Assembly (NCBI GenBank): GCA_017308235.1
Contig: JAFKFL010000020.1
Span: 104,091 to 168,090, forward strand
Source: Alphaproteobacteria bacterium
GTDB taxonomy: Bacteria; Pseudomonadota; Alphaproteobacteria; Reyranellales; Reyranellaceae
DNA length: 64,000 nucleotides
Reading direction: 5' to 3'
Part shown: piece after piece, positions 1 to 8,585 of the stretch
Position numbering within the stretch: position 1 is the stretch's first letter
How the letters are laid out: each line of letters starts with the position of its first letter
The notes under the pieces: model-generated
Told to the model about the DNA's origin: nothing
Database searches by the model: none
What the model saw: only the letters and a program-made list of their open reading frames with translations
Position numbers and translations under genes: made by a program

Positions 1-287
1 GTGAGTATATTTTCGAGAAGGTTGGAACCAGTCCCTTCAACAGTACCGGAATTGACCAGACCCTTCGCAATCTCGGGGTCGAGCAGCTCATCGTCTGCGG
101 CGTCAACACGACCAGTTGCGTGTACCTGACCGTGCGAGACGCAATCGATCGCGGTTATGCCACGTTCGTCGTTCCCGACGCGTCATCCGCCCTTGCGGGC
201 AAGGACGAACACGAGGCTGCGCTATCACGCCTGGTCGCAGCCGCTGCGATCCCCCTAAGCACAGACGACATCATCCGAGGCGGATAA
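1..287 (+). CDS. Isochorismatase-like cysteine hydrolase, C-terminal part (truncated by window start)
   Basis: The reading frame starting at base 3 is open from the left edge to a TAA at 285-287, giving 94 residues of a C-terminus. It contains VCGVNTTSCVYLTVRDA (about residues 37-53), the signature around the nucleophilic cysteine of isochorismatase/nicotinamidase-like hydrolases, followed by the usual D/S-rich ending. Members hydrolyse small amides or vinyl ethers (for example ureidoacrylate, N-carbamoyl compounds or isochorismate). The catalytic Asp and Lys would lie in the part outside the window, so the substrate cannot be read here. It probably ends an operon or single gene unrelated to transfer. 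A stem-loop follows at 321-352. Confidence 0.85.
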   Translation, partial: EYIFEKVGTSPFNSTGIDQTLRNLGVEQLIVCGVNTTSCVYLTVRDAIDRGYATFVVPDASSALAGKDEHEAALSRLVAAAAIPLSTDDIIRGG

Positions 288-320
288 GCGTGCGGATTGG
301 TTGATCTCGTTCCCGCCAGA

Positions 321-352
321 TTAGAGCGTAACAAATAAGAGTTGCGCTCTAA
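321..352. repeat. Inverted repeat between hydrolase and luxR-type gene
   Basis: TTAGAGCGTAAC (321-332) and GTTGCGCTCTAA (341-352) are inverted copies with one mismatch and an 8-base spacer. The element lies 34 bases after the hydrolase stop and about 150 bases before the LuxR-type gene. The right arm is followed by TATTTTAG rather than a clean T run, so it may be a weak terminator or a regulator operator. The surrounding 288-492 is noticeably AT-rich and holds no gene. Confidence 0.5.
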
Positions 353-498
353 TATTTTAGAACTTCTGCTTCAATCTGAAAACAACACTGCATAGAATAT
401 ATTAATACATACTACATAAAGTAAGCTGCTTCGAATTCCAACTAATAAGCTCAGCGCGCGCTCGTCGTCGCTATCCACAACTACCGCCTTTTTTGAAC

Positions 499-1233
499 AT
501 GCCTGATAACATTCCCTTGGAGAAGACTTGGAACTTCATGCATGCGATGCGTGCCGCGGCCGACAATCAGGACGTCGCGGCCGCGTTACTCGGCATTTGC
601 TCTGCATTTGGCGTCTCAGCCATTTTCGGAGGAATCGTTCCTAGCCGGACGCTTCCCCCGAGGGCTATCGCTTCCAGGATCCTCATTCAGGAAATGCCTC
701 CCGGCTGGGTGGAGCGCTATAACTCACGCGGTTATGTCTATCGCGATCCCATCGTCGATCGTCTGCAGAGTGAACGTTCGCCTTTTTCATGGCGCGACGC
801 CTACGCCTGGGCAGCATCCTCGGCGGATGTCAGGCTCATCAAAGGAGAAGCAAGGGAGTTCCACCTAAATGATGGATATGTCGTGCCGATCACGCTTCTC
901 GATGGAAGCCTGGCAGCGATCTCATTTGGTGGTGACCATATCGATCTCAGCCCTGACGACCAATCAATCCTTGGCTTCGCAGCGAGCTACGCGCTTGGGA
1001 CTTTGCTGCAGCATCGGTTCAGCGCCAGGCGAGCGCGCCGACGGGTGTCTGCCCGCGAATATGATTGTCTTCTATGGGCCGCCGAGGGAAAGACCGACTG
1101 GGAAATCTCGGTCATCCTCGGAGTTTCCAAATCGACGGTGACCAAGCACATCCTCTCCGCCCGGGAAAAGCTCGGCGCCGTGACCAAGTCGCATGCCATT
1201 GCGATCGCGCTGCGCGAACGAATCCTTCGGTAG
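499..1233 (+). CDS. LuxR-type transcriptional regulator with autoinducer-binding domain
   Basis: The 244-residue protein has the quorum-sensing LuxR/TraR arrangement: an N-terminal autoinducer-binding domain (about residues 15-165, with conserved aromatic/acidic positions such as W..RY...Y..DP) and a C-terminal LuxR helix-turn-helix (about 180-240, REYDCLLWAAEGKTDWEIS onward). It is expected to bind an acyl-homoserine lactone and activate or repress target promoters. An AHL synthase gene lies at 56212-56835, so the two probably form one quorum-sensing circuit controlling plasmid transfer, as TraR/TraI do on Ti plasmids. No clear Shine-Dalgarno is visible; ATG 499 was chosen, with TTG 493 as the in-frame alternative. 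Signal identity and target sites are inferred only. Confidence 0.88.
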   Translation: MPDNIPLEKTWNFMHAMRAAADNQDVAAALLGICSAFGVSAIFGGIVPSRTLPPRAIASRILIQEMPPGWVERYNSRGYVYRDPIVDRLQSERSPFSWRDAYAWAASSADVRLIKGEAREFHLNDGYVVPITLLDGSLAAISFGGDHIDLSPDDQSILGFAASYALGTLLQHRFSARRARRRVSAREYDCLLWAAEGKTDWEISVILGVSKSTVTKHILSAREKLGAVTKSHAIAIALRERILR

Positions 1234-1238
1234 ACCGA

Positions 1239-3557
1239 TCAGTAGCGTCCGCCGCCTCTCGGACCCATTCTTTGGCCCTTCTGGGCCTCGAGACGATCGC
1301 TAGCCTCAATCTCGCGGATGACGCGTTCCTGCTCGGCCCGCAATTGTACGAGCGCATCGGTTTTCACCAGCGTCGGCGAGAGCCGATCTCCCGGGTGCAG
1401 AGCAAGCGTGCGGGCCGCTTCCGTCGCGGCTCTGGCCTCACGGGCTTCCTGCGCAGCGGAGCGCTCCGCCCCTGTCACGATCTCCCTTTTGGCTGCGAGG
1501 TCGCGCTGGGACGCTGGATCCAGCCCAGCGGCTGCCTCGTCCCTCCTCCCGACTTCGACCGCACGATCTGCCTGCCTGGTCGCCAATTGCGCTTCTCGCT
1601 CCTCCTTGGCCCGAACGCTGTTCGCGCGCTCGATCAACCGGTCGGCATTGGCGCCGACAATGGCCTCGACCTCCGCGCGCGTCATCCGCTCCACGCCACG
1701 TTCGGCGACACGCTGCAGATCGAGCCGATTGGCCAAGGTCTCCAGATAGCGCGACGACGATTCACGGAACTCCTGTTTCGTTGCCCCTTCAAGCAGGTCA
1801 CTCGTTCGCGACACCGCTTCGTTCATGAGGCGTAGATCCTTCGCCATCTGCTCGGCTGTCACAGCCATCTCGGATCCCTCCTTCGTCAAATGCCCCACGC
1901 GCTGCGCGATCGTGCTGAGGATGCCGCCGACCAGGCGAGCTAGAGTCAATCGCACGAGCATATCTTCCGCCACCCTGCTGCCTGGCCGTTCACGGAGAAC
2001 TGACCGCCAGCTGTCGATGCTTTCAGTCACCACGCGCTGATCCGCCTCTGACACCGCCATCCTGATCGGATTTGCCCGCGCTACCGCGATACGACGGCGC
2101 GCGTTGTCGATCATCGCCTGGTTTGCAGGATCCAAGGCATAGGCACGATCGCGCGCCGCACGCTCGGGCCGCGGCCGATCCGAGACCTCGACGATCGCCT
2201 TGTCCTTCGGCCCATAGCTTTGCGACGAGGCGCGCTCGCGCGCTCCGGTCGCCACGATCTTCAGCCCCTCGGCCCGGGCGTGCTCGGCATAGGCCTGGCG
2301 CCATTCCCGGAAGGTATCACGGCTCGGATGCAGCTTCTGGCCGGCTTCGCTCTTCACCGTGATGACGGCATGAACATGGAGATGACCGTCGGCCTCCTTG
2401 TCCGTGTGGAGACCGAACATGAACTTGTGATCGGCGAAGCGGTCGTGCAGGAAAGACCGGGCGGCCCGGCGTAGCGCCTCGACATCGGTGCCGGCTTTTG
2501 CCGAAACGATCAGGTGCATGGTGTCACGCGTGGATTGCGAGCGCAGCGACGGTCCCCAGTCGCGCGCAACCTTACGGACATCGGCGGCATTGGTGAGCGA
2601 GTTGGCCTGATCATCGACGACCAATCCCTTCGCTACCAGGCGATCCAGGTGACGGGCGACTGAATCGCGGCCATGTCCGGTCGCAACCAGCGTGACGCCG
2701 ATCCGATCCGCCGGCACGCCAGTCGCGGTACCGATCCGGCCTGTGATCGCGCTCTCCGAGGCTCGATCGAACTGCCGGCGCTCCGTTCCTCGCGAATCCG
2801 CGTCTGCAACCCGAGACCGGAATCGTTCTTTCGCGGGTCCTGCCATCACGACGACAACGAGCGCCTCCAGCATCCCTTCGGAGGTGGTATCGAGCCTGTA
2901 GGCGTGTCGATGGCCTCTGAAGGCCGCCTCGATCGCCTGTTCGAAGATCGTATTGCCGTCGGGGCTGTCGGCGACATTGGGGATCGCCAGTCGGACCGTG
3001 CCGACATCCTGGCTCTCGGCCCGTTTCGAGAAGCCCGCCGACCAGGCTTTGATCTCCTCCGCGACGGCCTCGCGATCGGGCAACATGCGTCCGTCATGGG
3101 TTTCGAGCGGAACATCTTCGCGCAGGACATATTGGCCGGTCGCCGTCGCCCGGGTCACACCGCTCGCATAGGATACCACCTTGATGACCGCGGGCTGATA
3201 GCCACTGGCCAGCATCCGTGCCCTGGCGAGAGCATGGTTCTGGCCGAGACTGCCAGCGATCGGTGCTGCTGTTCCCGCTCCCTGAACTGCGGTCGGCCCG
3301 CGCCCTCGGCCTTTCGGGCCCGGCGGCAATCCGCGCTGGCGCTCCGCATCCTGTCCGCCCGTGATCGTCTTTCCCCGGATCGCTTCGTGAGTGCCGGGTG
3401 CTCCGGGCTCGATCACCGGCAGCGCTCGGCCGCGCCGGAGCTCATCCTCGAAGACGGTAGCCCGAGGCCGGCGCCGATCCGCGCGCGCTTGCGCGATGCC
3501 GTCCCGTGCCGCGGTGGCCCGCTCTGCCCACCAGGCGATATGATCGGATCGGTTCAT
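1239..3557 (-). CDS. VirD2-like conjugative relaxase
   Basis: This 772-residue protein is the predicted relaxase that nicks oriT and stays covalently attached to the transferred strand. The relaxase signature HLHVHAVITV (three His, metal-binding motif III) lies near residue 395, preceded by TRDTMHLIVS. A tyrosine-containing motif I candidate, IKVVSYASG, lies near residue 125. The long N-terminal extension and the Arg/Glu/Ala-rich C-terminal coiled tail (about 480-772) are typical of plasmid VirD2/MobP relaxases, where the tail recruits the coupling protein. The start ATG at 3557 overlaps the stop of the upstream mobC-like gene by 4 bases (ATGA), so the two are translationally coupled. The exact nucleophilic Tyr is an inference. 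Confidence 0.9.
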   Translation of the reverse strand: MNRSDHIAWWAERATAARDGIAQARADRRRPRATVFEDELRRGRALPVIEPGAPGTHEAIRGKTITGGQDAERQRGLPPGPKGRGRGPTAVQGAGTAAPIAGSLGQNHALARARMLASGYQPAVIKVVSYASGVTRATATGQYVLREDVPLETHDGRMLPDREAVAEEIKAWSAGFSKRAESQDVGTVRLAIPNVADSPDGNTIFEQAIEAAFRGHRHAYRLDTTSEGMLEALVVVVMAGPAKERFRSRVADADSRGTERRQFDRASESAITGRIGTATGVPADRIGVTLVATGHGRDSVARHLDRLVAKGLVVDDQANSLTNAADVRKVARDWGPSLRSQSTRDTMHLIVSAKAGTDVEALRRAARSFLHDRFADHKFMFGLHTDKEADGHLHVHAVITVKSEAGQKLHPSRDTFREWRQAYAEHARAEGLKIVATGARERASSQSYGPKDKAIVEVSDRPRPERAARDRAYALDPANQAMIDNARRRIAVARANPIRMAVSEADQRVVTESIDSWRSVLRERPGSRVAEDMLVRLTLARLVGGILSTIAQRVGHLTKEGSEMAVTAEQMAKDLRLMNEAVSRTSDLLEGATKQEFRESSSRYLETLANRLDLQRVAERGVERMTRAEVEAIVGANADRLIERANSVRAKEEREAQLATRQADRAVEVGRRDEAAAGLDPASQRDLAAKREIVTGAERSAAQEAREARAATEAARTLALHPGDRLSPTLVKTDALVQLRAEQERVIREIEASDRLEAQKGQRMGPRGGGRY

Positions 3558-3973
3558 GACGTTTCGCGCTGCGGCGCAAGCTGAAGGCCCGCCTCGCGCC
3601 GTAGCTTCGAGCCATAGGCGATCGTGATCTCCGTGAGTTCGTCATTGATCGCTGAGACGGCATCGTGGAGCCCTTGCCAAACCGGCTCGGTGTCATCCAG
3701 CCCAATGGCCTGCCCGGAACGAACCGCACGCAGCAGTTGCGCCAGGTTCCGGCCGACCATCCGAACCTGACTCGCCAGCAGGACCACCGCTTCGGTGTTC
3801 TCGGCCGAGAGCGCCGGCCCCGCTTGCACCGAGGCGCGGATCAACCGGCGCACCACCTCCGCCTTCGGCAGACCGAAGAGCACGACCGCCTCGTGCAGCC
3901 GTTGCTCGTCAGCCGCGGAGAGCTCGGTCCGCAGCCGTGGTTTGCGTCGCGGAACGGCAGCGGACCGAACCAT
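3554..3973 (-). CDS. MobC/VirD1-like relaxosome accessory protein
   Basis: The 139-residue basic protein has an N-terminal ribbon-helix-helix-like segment (RTELSAADEQRLHEAVVLFG region) and a MobC-type core VGRNLAQLLRAVRSG near residues 74-88. Such proteins bind oriT and help the relaxase open the DNA. Start ATG 3973 was chosen over an upstream in-frame ATG because it follows a strong purine-rich ribosome binding site (GGAAAAGGACG); the extra 44 residues would be low-complexity. It overlaps the downstream relaxase gene by 4 bases. A copy of the TCTAATRTCTATTAKA-like motif lies about 150 bases upstream. Confidence 0.82.
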   Translation of the reverse strand: MVRSAAVPRRKPRLRTELSAADEQRLHEAVVLFGLPKAEVVRRLIRASVQAGPALSAENTEAVVLLASQVRMVGRNLAQLLRAVRSGQAIGLDDTEPVWQGLHDAVSAINDELTEITIAYGSKLRREAGLQLAPQRETS

Positions 3974-4120
3974 CGTCCTTTTCCTTTCCGGCCGAATAGC
4001 GGGTCGCAAGATCCGCCGGGAACCCCGACATCGCCGGATGCCGGCACCGGGCGCCTCGGCGCTCCCCGGCTGCGTACCGCAGCCGTTACCGGTTGTGGCC
4101 CACAAACCGGTATCTTGTCA

Positions 4121-4143
4121 AGTAACATCTATTATAGTAGATG
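4121..4143. promoter_or_regulatory. Candidate transfer operator 1 (upstream of mobC-relaxase)
   Basis: AGTAACATCTATTATA (4121-4136) matches 13 of 16 positions of the motif shared with 4574-4589, 5842-5857 and 61950-61965. It sits inside a perfect palindrome, CATCTA-TTATAG-TAGATG (4126-4143). It lies upstream of the minus-strand mobC/relaxase operon. Confidence 0.55.
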
Positions 4144-4310
4144 CTTCATCAGAAGGTGAGTGCTGGCTCGAGGGCGGTCACCACTCCGTCGGCTTGCCCG
4201 GCGGCGAAGCCGGTCCAGATATCACACGCGCCGCGTTCGCAATGACCGCAATATCCCTTCAACGCAGGTCGTCGGTACGGCTTTTCCGCAACGCCACAAT
4301 ATGACATTCC

Positions 4311-4385
4311 GGTTATCACAGGATTCGAGATTGCCTCGTTATCATCCTGACATGTTGACCCAATGCGGTTCTGTGTTACCGCGGC
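4311..4385. other. Probable oriT region in the 3974-4632 gap
   Basis: The 659-base gap between the divergent relaxase operon and virC1-like gene has no convincing ORF and is where an origin of transfer is expected. It contains ATCCTG on the plus strand at 4344-4349 and the same hexamer on the minus strand at 4319-4324. ATCCTG is the core of P-type/Ti-type nick sites. These arms (AGGAT...ATCCT) flank a 19-base spacer. A second small inverted repeat, GCGGT (4365-4369) with ACCGC (4378-4382), follows. The nick position is inferred from the hexamer only. Confidence 0.45.
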
Positions 4386-4573
4386 CATACTGCAAGACCG
4401 CGCCGCCTTGTTCGTGAAATGCGGTATTTCGGCAATGCGGTGAAGCTGTCCGACGGTAACCAGATATCGCCGATCTGGGGCAATGCACCATTGCGGCGAT
4501 CACCCGTGACCGCATTGACGCACTGCATTTATCCCGAAACAGCGGGCCTCGGGTTTGCTGCGATATCGTATTG

Positions 4574-4589
4574 TCTAATATCTATTATA
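4574..4589. promoter_or_regulatory. Candidate transfer operator 2 (upstream of virC1-like gene)
   Basis: TCTAATATCTATTATA is a near-perfect copy of the 16-bp palindromic motif. It lies 44 bases before the ATG of the ParA/VirC1-like gene at 4633, a suitable place for repressing that promoter. Confidence 0.6.
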
Positions 4590-4632
4590 ACATACACTGC
4601 GCGGCGAACTCGTGATAGCGTGAGGAATACCG

Positions 4633-5334
4633 ATGCCGAGCATCTTTGCGGTCGCCAATCCGAAGGGAGGCAGCGGCAAAACGACCGTCGCGATCATCCT
4701 CGCCGGAGAGTTTGCGCGCCACGGCTATGCTGTGGCGATCATCGACGCGGATCCGCAAGGGTCGTCCTACCAATGGCATGCGTCGAGCCTCGCGCGCGGG
4801 ATGACGCCAAAGGGGATCGATCTGGTCCGTGCGGCCGGTGAGGCGGCACTGATCGCGATGATCGCCGATCTCGAACGTTACGACGTCGTGGTGATCGACA
4901 CGCCCGGCTATTACGGCAACGTCCTGATCCAGTCGGCGCTTCGGGCCGATCTGGTCGTCCTGCCCTGTAAAGTCCATACGTTCGACGCCTCGCAGGTCGT
5001 GCGCACCATCCGCAATCTCGAACAACAGGCGGCTTCATCCGCCCTGCCGATGAGCCAACATCGCGTGCTGTTCAACGAATACGACAGTCTCGACCGCAAC
5101 ACGCGACCATTGCGCGAGGTCGTCGGCTATCTCGACGCCGAACAGGTGCCGATCTGCTCGAACGCGCTTTACCGCCGTGTCACCTTCCGCACCATGACCA
5201 ATGGTCATGGCACGCTCTACCAGATGAGCGATGGCGACGAGTCCGTTCGCAAGGCGCGCTACAATGCCGACCAGGTCGTGCGAGAACTGCTCTCTGCAAG
5301 CCAAGGCAGGGCGCCAGACGAAGCGACGGCATGA
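4633..5334 (+). CDS. ParA-family ATPase, VirC1-like
   Basis: The 233-residue protein begins almost directly with a deviant Walker A motif, NPKGGSGKTT (residues 9-18). It continues with the ParA switch IIDADPQGSSYQWH and DVVVIDTPGYYG. Its short form, lacking an N-terminal HTH, and its place beside oriT and the relaxase fit VirC1. In Ti-type systems VirC1 binds near oriT and gathers relaxosomes at the cell pole next to the T4SS. It is separate from the RepA of this plasmid (53765-54949). GAGG 8-9 bases upstream supports ATG 4633. The next gene starts 1 base after its stop, so the two form an operon. Plain plasmid partition remains possible. Confidence 0.82.
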   Translation: MPSIFAVANPKGGSGKTTVAIILAGEFARHGYAVAIIDADPQGSSYQWHASSLARGMTPKGIDLVRAAGEAALIAMIADLERYDVVVIDTPGYYGNVLIQSALRADLVVLPCKVHTFDASQVVRTIRNLEQQAASSALPMSQHRVLFNEYDSLDRNTRPLREVVGYLDAEQVPICSNALYRRVTFRTMTNGHGTLYQMSDGDESVRKARYNADQVVRELLSASQGRAPDEATA

Positions 5335-5335
5335 G

Positions 5336-5749
5336 ATGAGTGGCCCCGATTCCAGCAGCAAGACGGAGCGGCCCGCGCTGCCCCGCGATGTGTTCCGGTC
5401 GCAGCGTGCTATCGCGTCCGGCGCTGAAGCCACTGGGCCAGGACCTCTGGTCGTGACGCCCGCCTATGACGACCTCGGCGCCGGCGGTCCTCACCCTCAC
5501 AGCGCCTCGCATCGACAGAGCAACGCCCAGGCGCCGGCTCGAAGACCGATGCGAGCAAAGCCCGAGCGGAACCCGTTCGAGGCCTATGGCGAACGCTCAT
5601 CGTCGAGACCTTACGCGTTGCGGTTGCCAGACGCGATCGATCTCGTCCTTCGCCAGATCGCCGCCGAGGAGCGGACGCATCCGCTGCGCGTGATCGATCG
5701 GATCCTCTATGACCATCTCCGGCGGGTCGGACGCCTGCCTCCGCCATAG
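5336..5749 (+). CDS. Ribbon-helix-helix-like partner of the ParA (VirC2-like)
   Basis: The 137-residue protein starts at ATG 5336, directly after the TGA of the ParA/VirC1-like gene, so translation is probably coupled. The N-terminal 80 residues are Ser/Pro/Arg-rich and look disordered. The C-terminal 50 residues (YALRLPDAIDLVLRQIAAEE onward) read as a ribbon-helix-helix DNA-binding fold: a short beta strand with LRLP, then two helices. Together with a VirC1-like ATPase this suggests VirC2, which binds overdrive/oriT-adjacent DNA. A ParB-like centromere protein is the alternative. The assignment rests on context and fold pattern, not clear family identity. Confidence 0.62.
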   Translation: MSGPDSSSKTERPALPRDVFRSQRAIASGAEATGPGPLVVTPAYDDLGAGGPHPHSASHRQSNAQAPARRPMRAKPERNPFEAYGERSSSRPYALRLPDAIDLVLRQIAAEERTHPLRVIDRILYDHLRRVGRLPPP

Positions 5750-5841
5750 GGCTGGCAAGCCGAGTAGCGTCAACATCGGGTCAAACTGCCGAACGCGGGC
5801 ACAGAAAAGCCGTTGCGATCGACGGCATTTCTCCGAATTCC

Positions 5842-5857
5842 TCTAATGTCTATTATC
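5842..5857. promoter_or_regulatory. Candidate transfer operator 3 (upstream of Xre regulator)
   Basis: TCTAATGTCTATTATC matches 15 of 16 positions of the motif shared with the virC1, relaxase and virB1 promoters. It lies about 65 bases before the start of the Xre-like gene, which would fit autorepression. Confidence 0.58.
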
Positions 5858-5920
5858 CTGAATGTTGGAAACTGTTATAGCGTCCCGGGAATCGTGAATT
5901 CCAACCTGTCCCGATATCCG

Positions 5921-6289
5921 ATGCCCGTTCGCAAACCCCAGCCGATCGATCACTCGATCCTCAACGAAATGATCGCGATCCGGCTGCAGCAGCTCGAAAT
6001 CGAGAATGGCGGCATGGAAGCGCTTCTGCCGAAGACAGGCCTCGCGCGTCAGACCTATTACCAGCTGCTCCGTGGCATCGGGAACCCGACGCTGAAGACG
6101 ATCGAACGCCTTGCCTCGAGCCTGAACATGACGGTGTTCGAGCTCATCGGCTTTGAAGTCGACGACGCTCGCCGGGCGTTGCAGAAGGGCGGGGTCGACT
6201 ATGACGATCTGAGCTCGGCCATCGCCAGGAAGAACCGGGCTCAGCGCACGCTCGCGCGTGAAACGCGGTCCCGCAAGCTGCCGTCATAG
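5921..6289 (+). CDS. Xre-family small transcriptional regulator
   Basis: The 122-residue protein contains a helix-turn-helix of the Xre/Cro type (about residues 30-80: KTGLARQTYYQLLRGIGNPT and LKTIERLASSLNMTVFEL). It ends in a basic tail. It is a DNA-binding regulator, probably dimeric. It lies in the transfer region, and a copy of the motif found at the relaxase, virC1 and virB1 promoters lies just upstream, making it the best candidate to bind that motif. The start is uncertain: ATG 5921 gives the cleanest N-terminus but lacks an obvious ribosome binding site. GTG 5894 would add 9 residues. Confidence 0.75.
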   Translation: MPVRKPQPIDHSILNEMIAIRLQQLEIENGGMEALLPKTGLARQTYYQLLRGIGNPTLKTIERLASSLNMTVFELIGFEVDDARRALQKGGVDYDDLSSAIARKNRAQRTLARETRSRKLPS

Positions 6290-6644
6290 GTTCGGAAAAT
6301 TCCACGTGCGAGCCGATCGCCGCGAAAGGATCGTCACGCTGTTGCCCGGAGACCGCCTGCGGGCTCCGGGAGCGCCTCTCGGGCGTGAGTAGAGCCGTCC
6401 CCGAAGGGGCTCGTCCAGACCTGCCCGCCCACAATTCGCGACGCGAAAATAGCCGTGGTTCGAGACCTGGCGCATCCAAAAACAAGGCGGATGCGGGGAA
6501 ATCGGCCCCGCCGGCAACATCGAGATTGGGCGACATCGAGAAATTCCGGGGGATAGCGAGAGATGCGGCTTTCTTCGCCTTTCCGTCGCCGCGCGCCGAC
6601 TGCGATACTCGGCGAGATCATCAACGCCACAGGATCATTCTCCC

Positions 6645-6923
6645 ATGACCACAGCGACCGAGATTGCCGACACGATCGCCGGCGAGCAGAAGCTGACGAA
6701 GGCGCAGGCGAAGACGATCGTCGACAGCGTGTTCCGGCAGATCGCCGAGGCGGCGAAGGGTGGGTCGGAAACAAACATCCCGGGCTTCGGCAAGTTCAAG
6801 GTGAAGGACAAGCCCGCGCGAGAGGCGCGCAACCCGTCGACCGGCGCCACCATTCAAGTCGCGGCCTCGAAGAAGTTGAGCTTCACGCCGGCGAAGGCGG
6901 TGAAGGACGCGCTCAACGGCTAA
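6645..6923 (+). CDS. HU-family nucleoid DNA-binding protein
   Basis: This 92-residue protein has the full HU/IHF layout: an N-terminal helical dimerisation region (TKAQAKTIVDSVFRQIAEAA) and the beta-arm region with NIPGFGKFKVKDKPAREARN, whose conserved RNP-STG lies at the arm tip. It bends and compacts DNA, and plasmid copies commonly support replication, recombination or host nucleoid compatibility. It stands alone on the plus strand. The 355-base stretch before it (6290-6644) shows no gene or clear repeat beyond its likely promoter. Confidence 0.95.
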   Translation: MTTATEIADTIAGEQKLTKAQAKTIVDSVFRQIAEAAKGGSETNIPGFGKFKVKDKPAREARNPSTGATIQVAASKKLSFTPAKAVKDALNG

Positions 6924-6957
6924 AAGCCTCCGAGCGCGTGTGCAGCGCGACGCCTCC

Positions 6958-7122
6958 TCAGAAGGGAGGCTCGCTGCTGTAACGGCCCTCGGCTTCGGCC
7001 AGCGCGGCCTCGCGCTCGGCCAGCGCCAGTATCAGCTCCGCCTCGATCTGGCGGCGCTCGGTGCGGTCGGTTGCATCCCTCAGCTCGGCGCGCAGTTCCT
7101 CGATGTGCTGTTCGTTCGTCAT
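6958..7122 (-). CDS. Small coiled-coil hypothetical protein
   Basis: A 54-residue, highly charged protein (MTNEQHIEELRAELRDATDR...) predicted as a single long helix rich in Glu, Arg and Ala, so probably a coiled coil. GAGGAG lies about 10 bases before ATG 7122, and the coding frame keeps normal high-GC third positions, which supports a real gene. No family was recognised. It faces the HU gene tail-to-tail. Confidence 0.6.
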   Translation of the reverse strand: MTNEQHIEELRAELRDATDRTERRQIEAELILALAEREAALAEAEGRYSSEPPF

Positions 7123-7355
7123 CGTCGTCTCCTCGATTGAGTGTGAAAGACGACGCCGGCGGTCATGACGGGCTGGAGGGGTCAGGGATCGCGGAGCGAC
7201 CGCCGCAGGCGGCGGGTGGGGGAGCCGATTTTGTCGGCGGGCGCGAAAGCGATCGGCGTCAAAAGTGGGGGCACCGCTCGTCCTTGAGGCCTTCGGACCG
7301 GCATGACACCCTCGGACGATCTGAGCAGACTCTTTAGGCTCCGGTCGGCACCAGA

Positions 7356-7390
7356 AAGCCGAAGGCCGGCTCGATGCCGGCCTTCGGCTT
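7356..7390. terminator. Perfect 15-bp hairpin
   Basis: AAGCCGAAGGCCGGC (7356-7370) and its exact reverse complement (7376-7390) flank a 5-base loop. Read on the minus strand it is followed by TTTCTGG. It lies downstream of the DUF736 gene (stop near 7520) and may act as a second terminator. A T run is weak. Confidence 0.45.
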
Positions 7391-7481
7391 CGACATTCGA
7401 AAAGACGGCCGCCAACGAACCGCGACTTGCGCTCCGGGGTCGCGGCCACGAGTGCCGCCGGCACCATCGCTGATAGGGAGA

Positions 7482-7504
7482 AGCCCCGCCTTGGCCGCGG
7501 GGCT
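7482..7504 (-). terminator. Terminator hairpin after DUF736
   Basis: AGCCCCGC (7482-7489) and GCGGGGCT (7497-7504) pair perfectly with a 7-base loop, starting 16 bases after the DUF736 stop codon. On the minus strand it is followed by TCTCCC, so any termination would be driven mainly by the GC stem. Confidence 0.5.
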
Positions 7505-7519
7505 CCTTCGTCGTGGGGA

Positions 7520-7831
7520 TCAGGCTTCCCGCTTCGGGCGGTTCCAGATCAGGGTGTAGTCCCCTTCGGTCTCGCCCGGCCAGAGCGCCGCGGTGATCGG
7601 GGCGTTGAAGCTCGGATCGTCGAGCTTGAGCGAGATGTAGGGCTCGCCGTCGCCGGAGACCGCATTCCAGCCCGCTCCGACCTCTGCTCCGTTGCCTGTG
7701 ACGCGGAAGTCGGGGGCGTCGCGCGAGACACGCTCGATCGGGTGCAGGCGGGCCTGGAAGCGGACGCTGAGGGTGCGGACGTTGCCGACGATGCCGTTGC
7801 CGTTGGTCTTGAATTCGCCGATGACAGCCAT
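7520..7831 (-). CDS. DUF736 domain protein
   Basis: The 103-residue protein opens MAVIGEFKTNGNGIVGNVRT and ends in YTLIWNRPKREA, the hallmark of DUF736, a family almost restricted to alphaproteobacterial plasmids and integrative elements. Its function is unknown, but it is usually encoded in the conjugation/antirestriction block with DUF1173-, ArdC- and ParB-like genes, as here. AAGGA upstream supports ATG 7831. Upstream, 7832-8585 (754 bases) is GC-rich and shows no convincing gene; long ORFs there have Arg/Pro-rich composition typical of off-frame reading. Confidence 0.9.
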   Translation of the reverse strand: MAVIGEFKTNGNGIVGNVRTLSVRFQARLHPIERVSRDAPDFRVTGNGAEVGAGWNAVSGDGEPYISLKLDDPSFNAPITAALWPGETEGDYTLIWNRPKREA

Positions 7832-8585
7832 GGTGGGATCCTTTCCGGTTTGCTCGAACCGCGCCGGTCGCGGCCTCGATGGCGGTGTCAGGACCGGGGG
7901 CGATCGAACCCGCACCCACCGGGGTCCCGTTGCGCCTGCGCAACGGGGTGGTCCTTAGGGCCGCAACGCAGTGGAGGGCGGCCGGGCGTGGCTTTTTTGT
8001 TTCGCGATGCAAAGGCGGCGCAGCCGCTGGCGGAAAAAAGCCGGGACCGGCCGTTGCGGATGGACGATCGAGACGAAGCCGTCCCCTGGTCACACCCAAT
8101 CCATCGAGACCGCACTGGGCGCGACCGAAACGCCGACCAGGAAGGAGCCCGATCGGCCCCCTCATCGGTGGTGTTCAAGCCACGCGCTGACGCCAACAGT
8201 ATTGTCGGCTCTGTACGGATCGGTCCGCACGGATTCTTTCCCGCCGGTTCAGCCGGCTTCTCCAGCCACGCCATCGCCCGCTGCCGGACCGGGTGGGCCG
8301 AGGCTGGATGACCCGCGAATGAACTCCGGCAGCGTTCGAGCCAACATCTCCGTCTGTGCCGCCACAGGGTTTTCCTCTGCCGCACCTACGGTTCACCAGG
8401 CTGGCTGACGGGGGGTGTGTTCCCGAGTCTGAGGCCAACCATCGCAGGTGCCCGCCCGCGATCAACCCGCTGCCAGGGCCGGGCTTCGAGCGCATGATGG
8501 CGCACTCGCTCGAAGGCCCCTCCCCGCCCGGGTTGCGGCAGCCGTCCCGACGGGCGAAACTTCCGAGGCAGCGAGGAGGATATGG

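Noticed and set aside
348..361. Extra copy of the transfer operator upstream of the LuxR-type gene
   Set aside because: TCTAATATTTTAGA shares only the first eight bases with the motif, and the AT-rich surroundings make this likely by chance.
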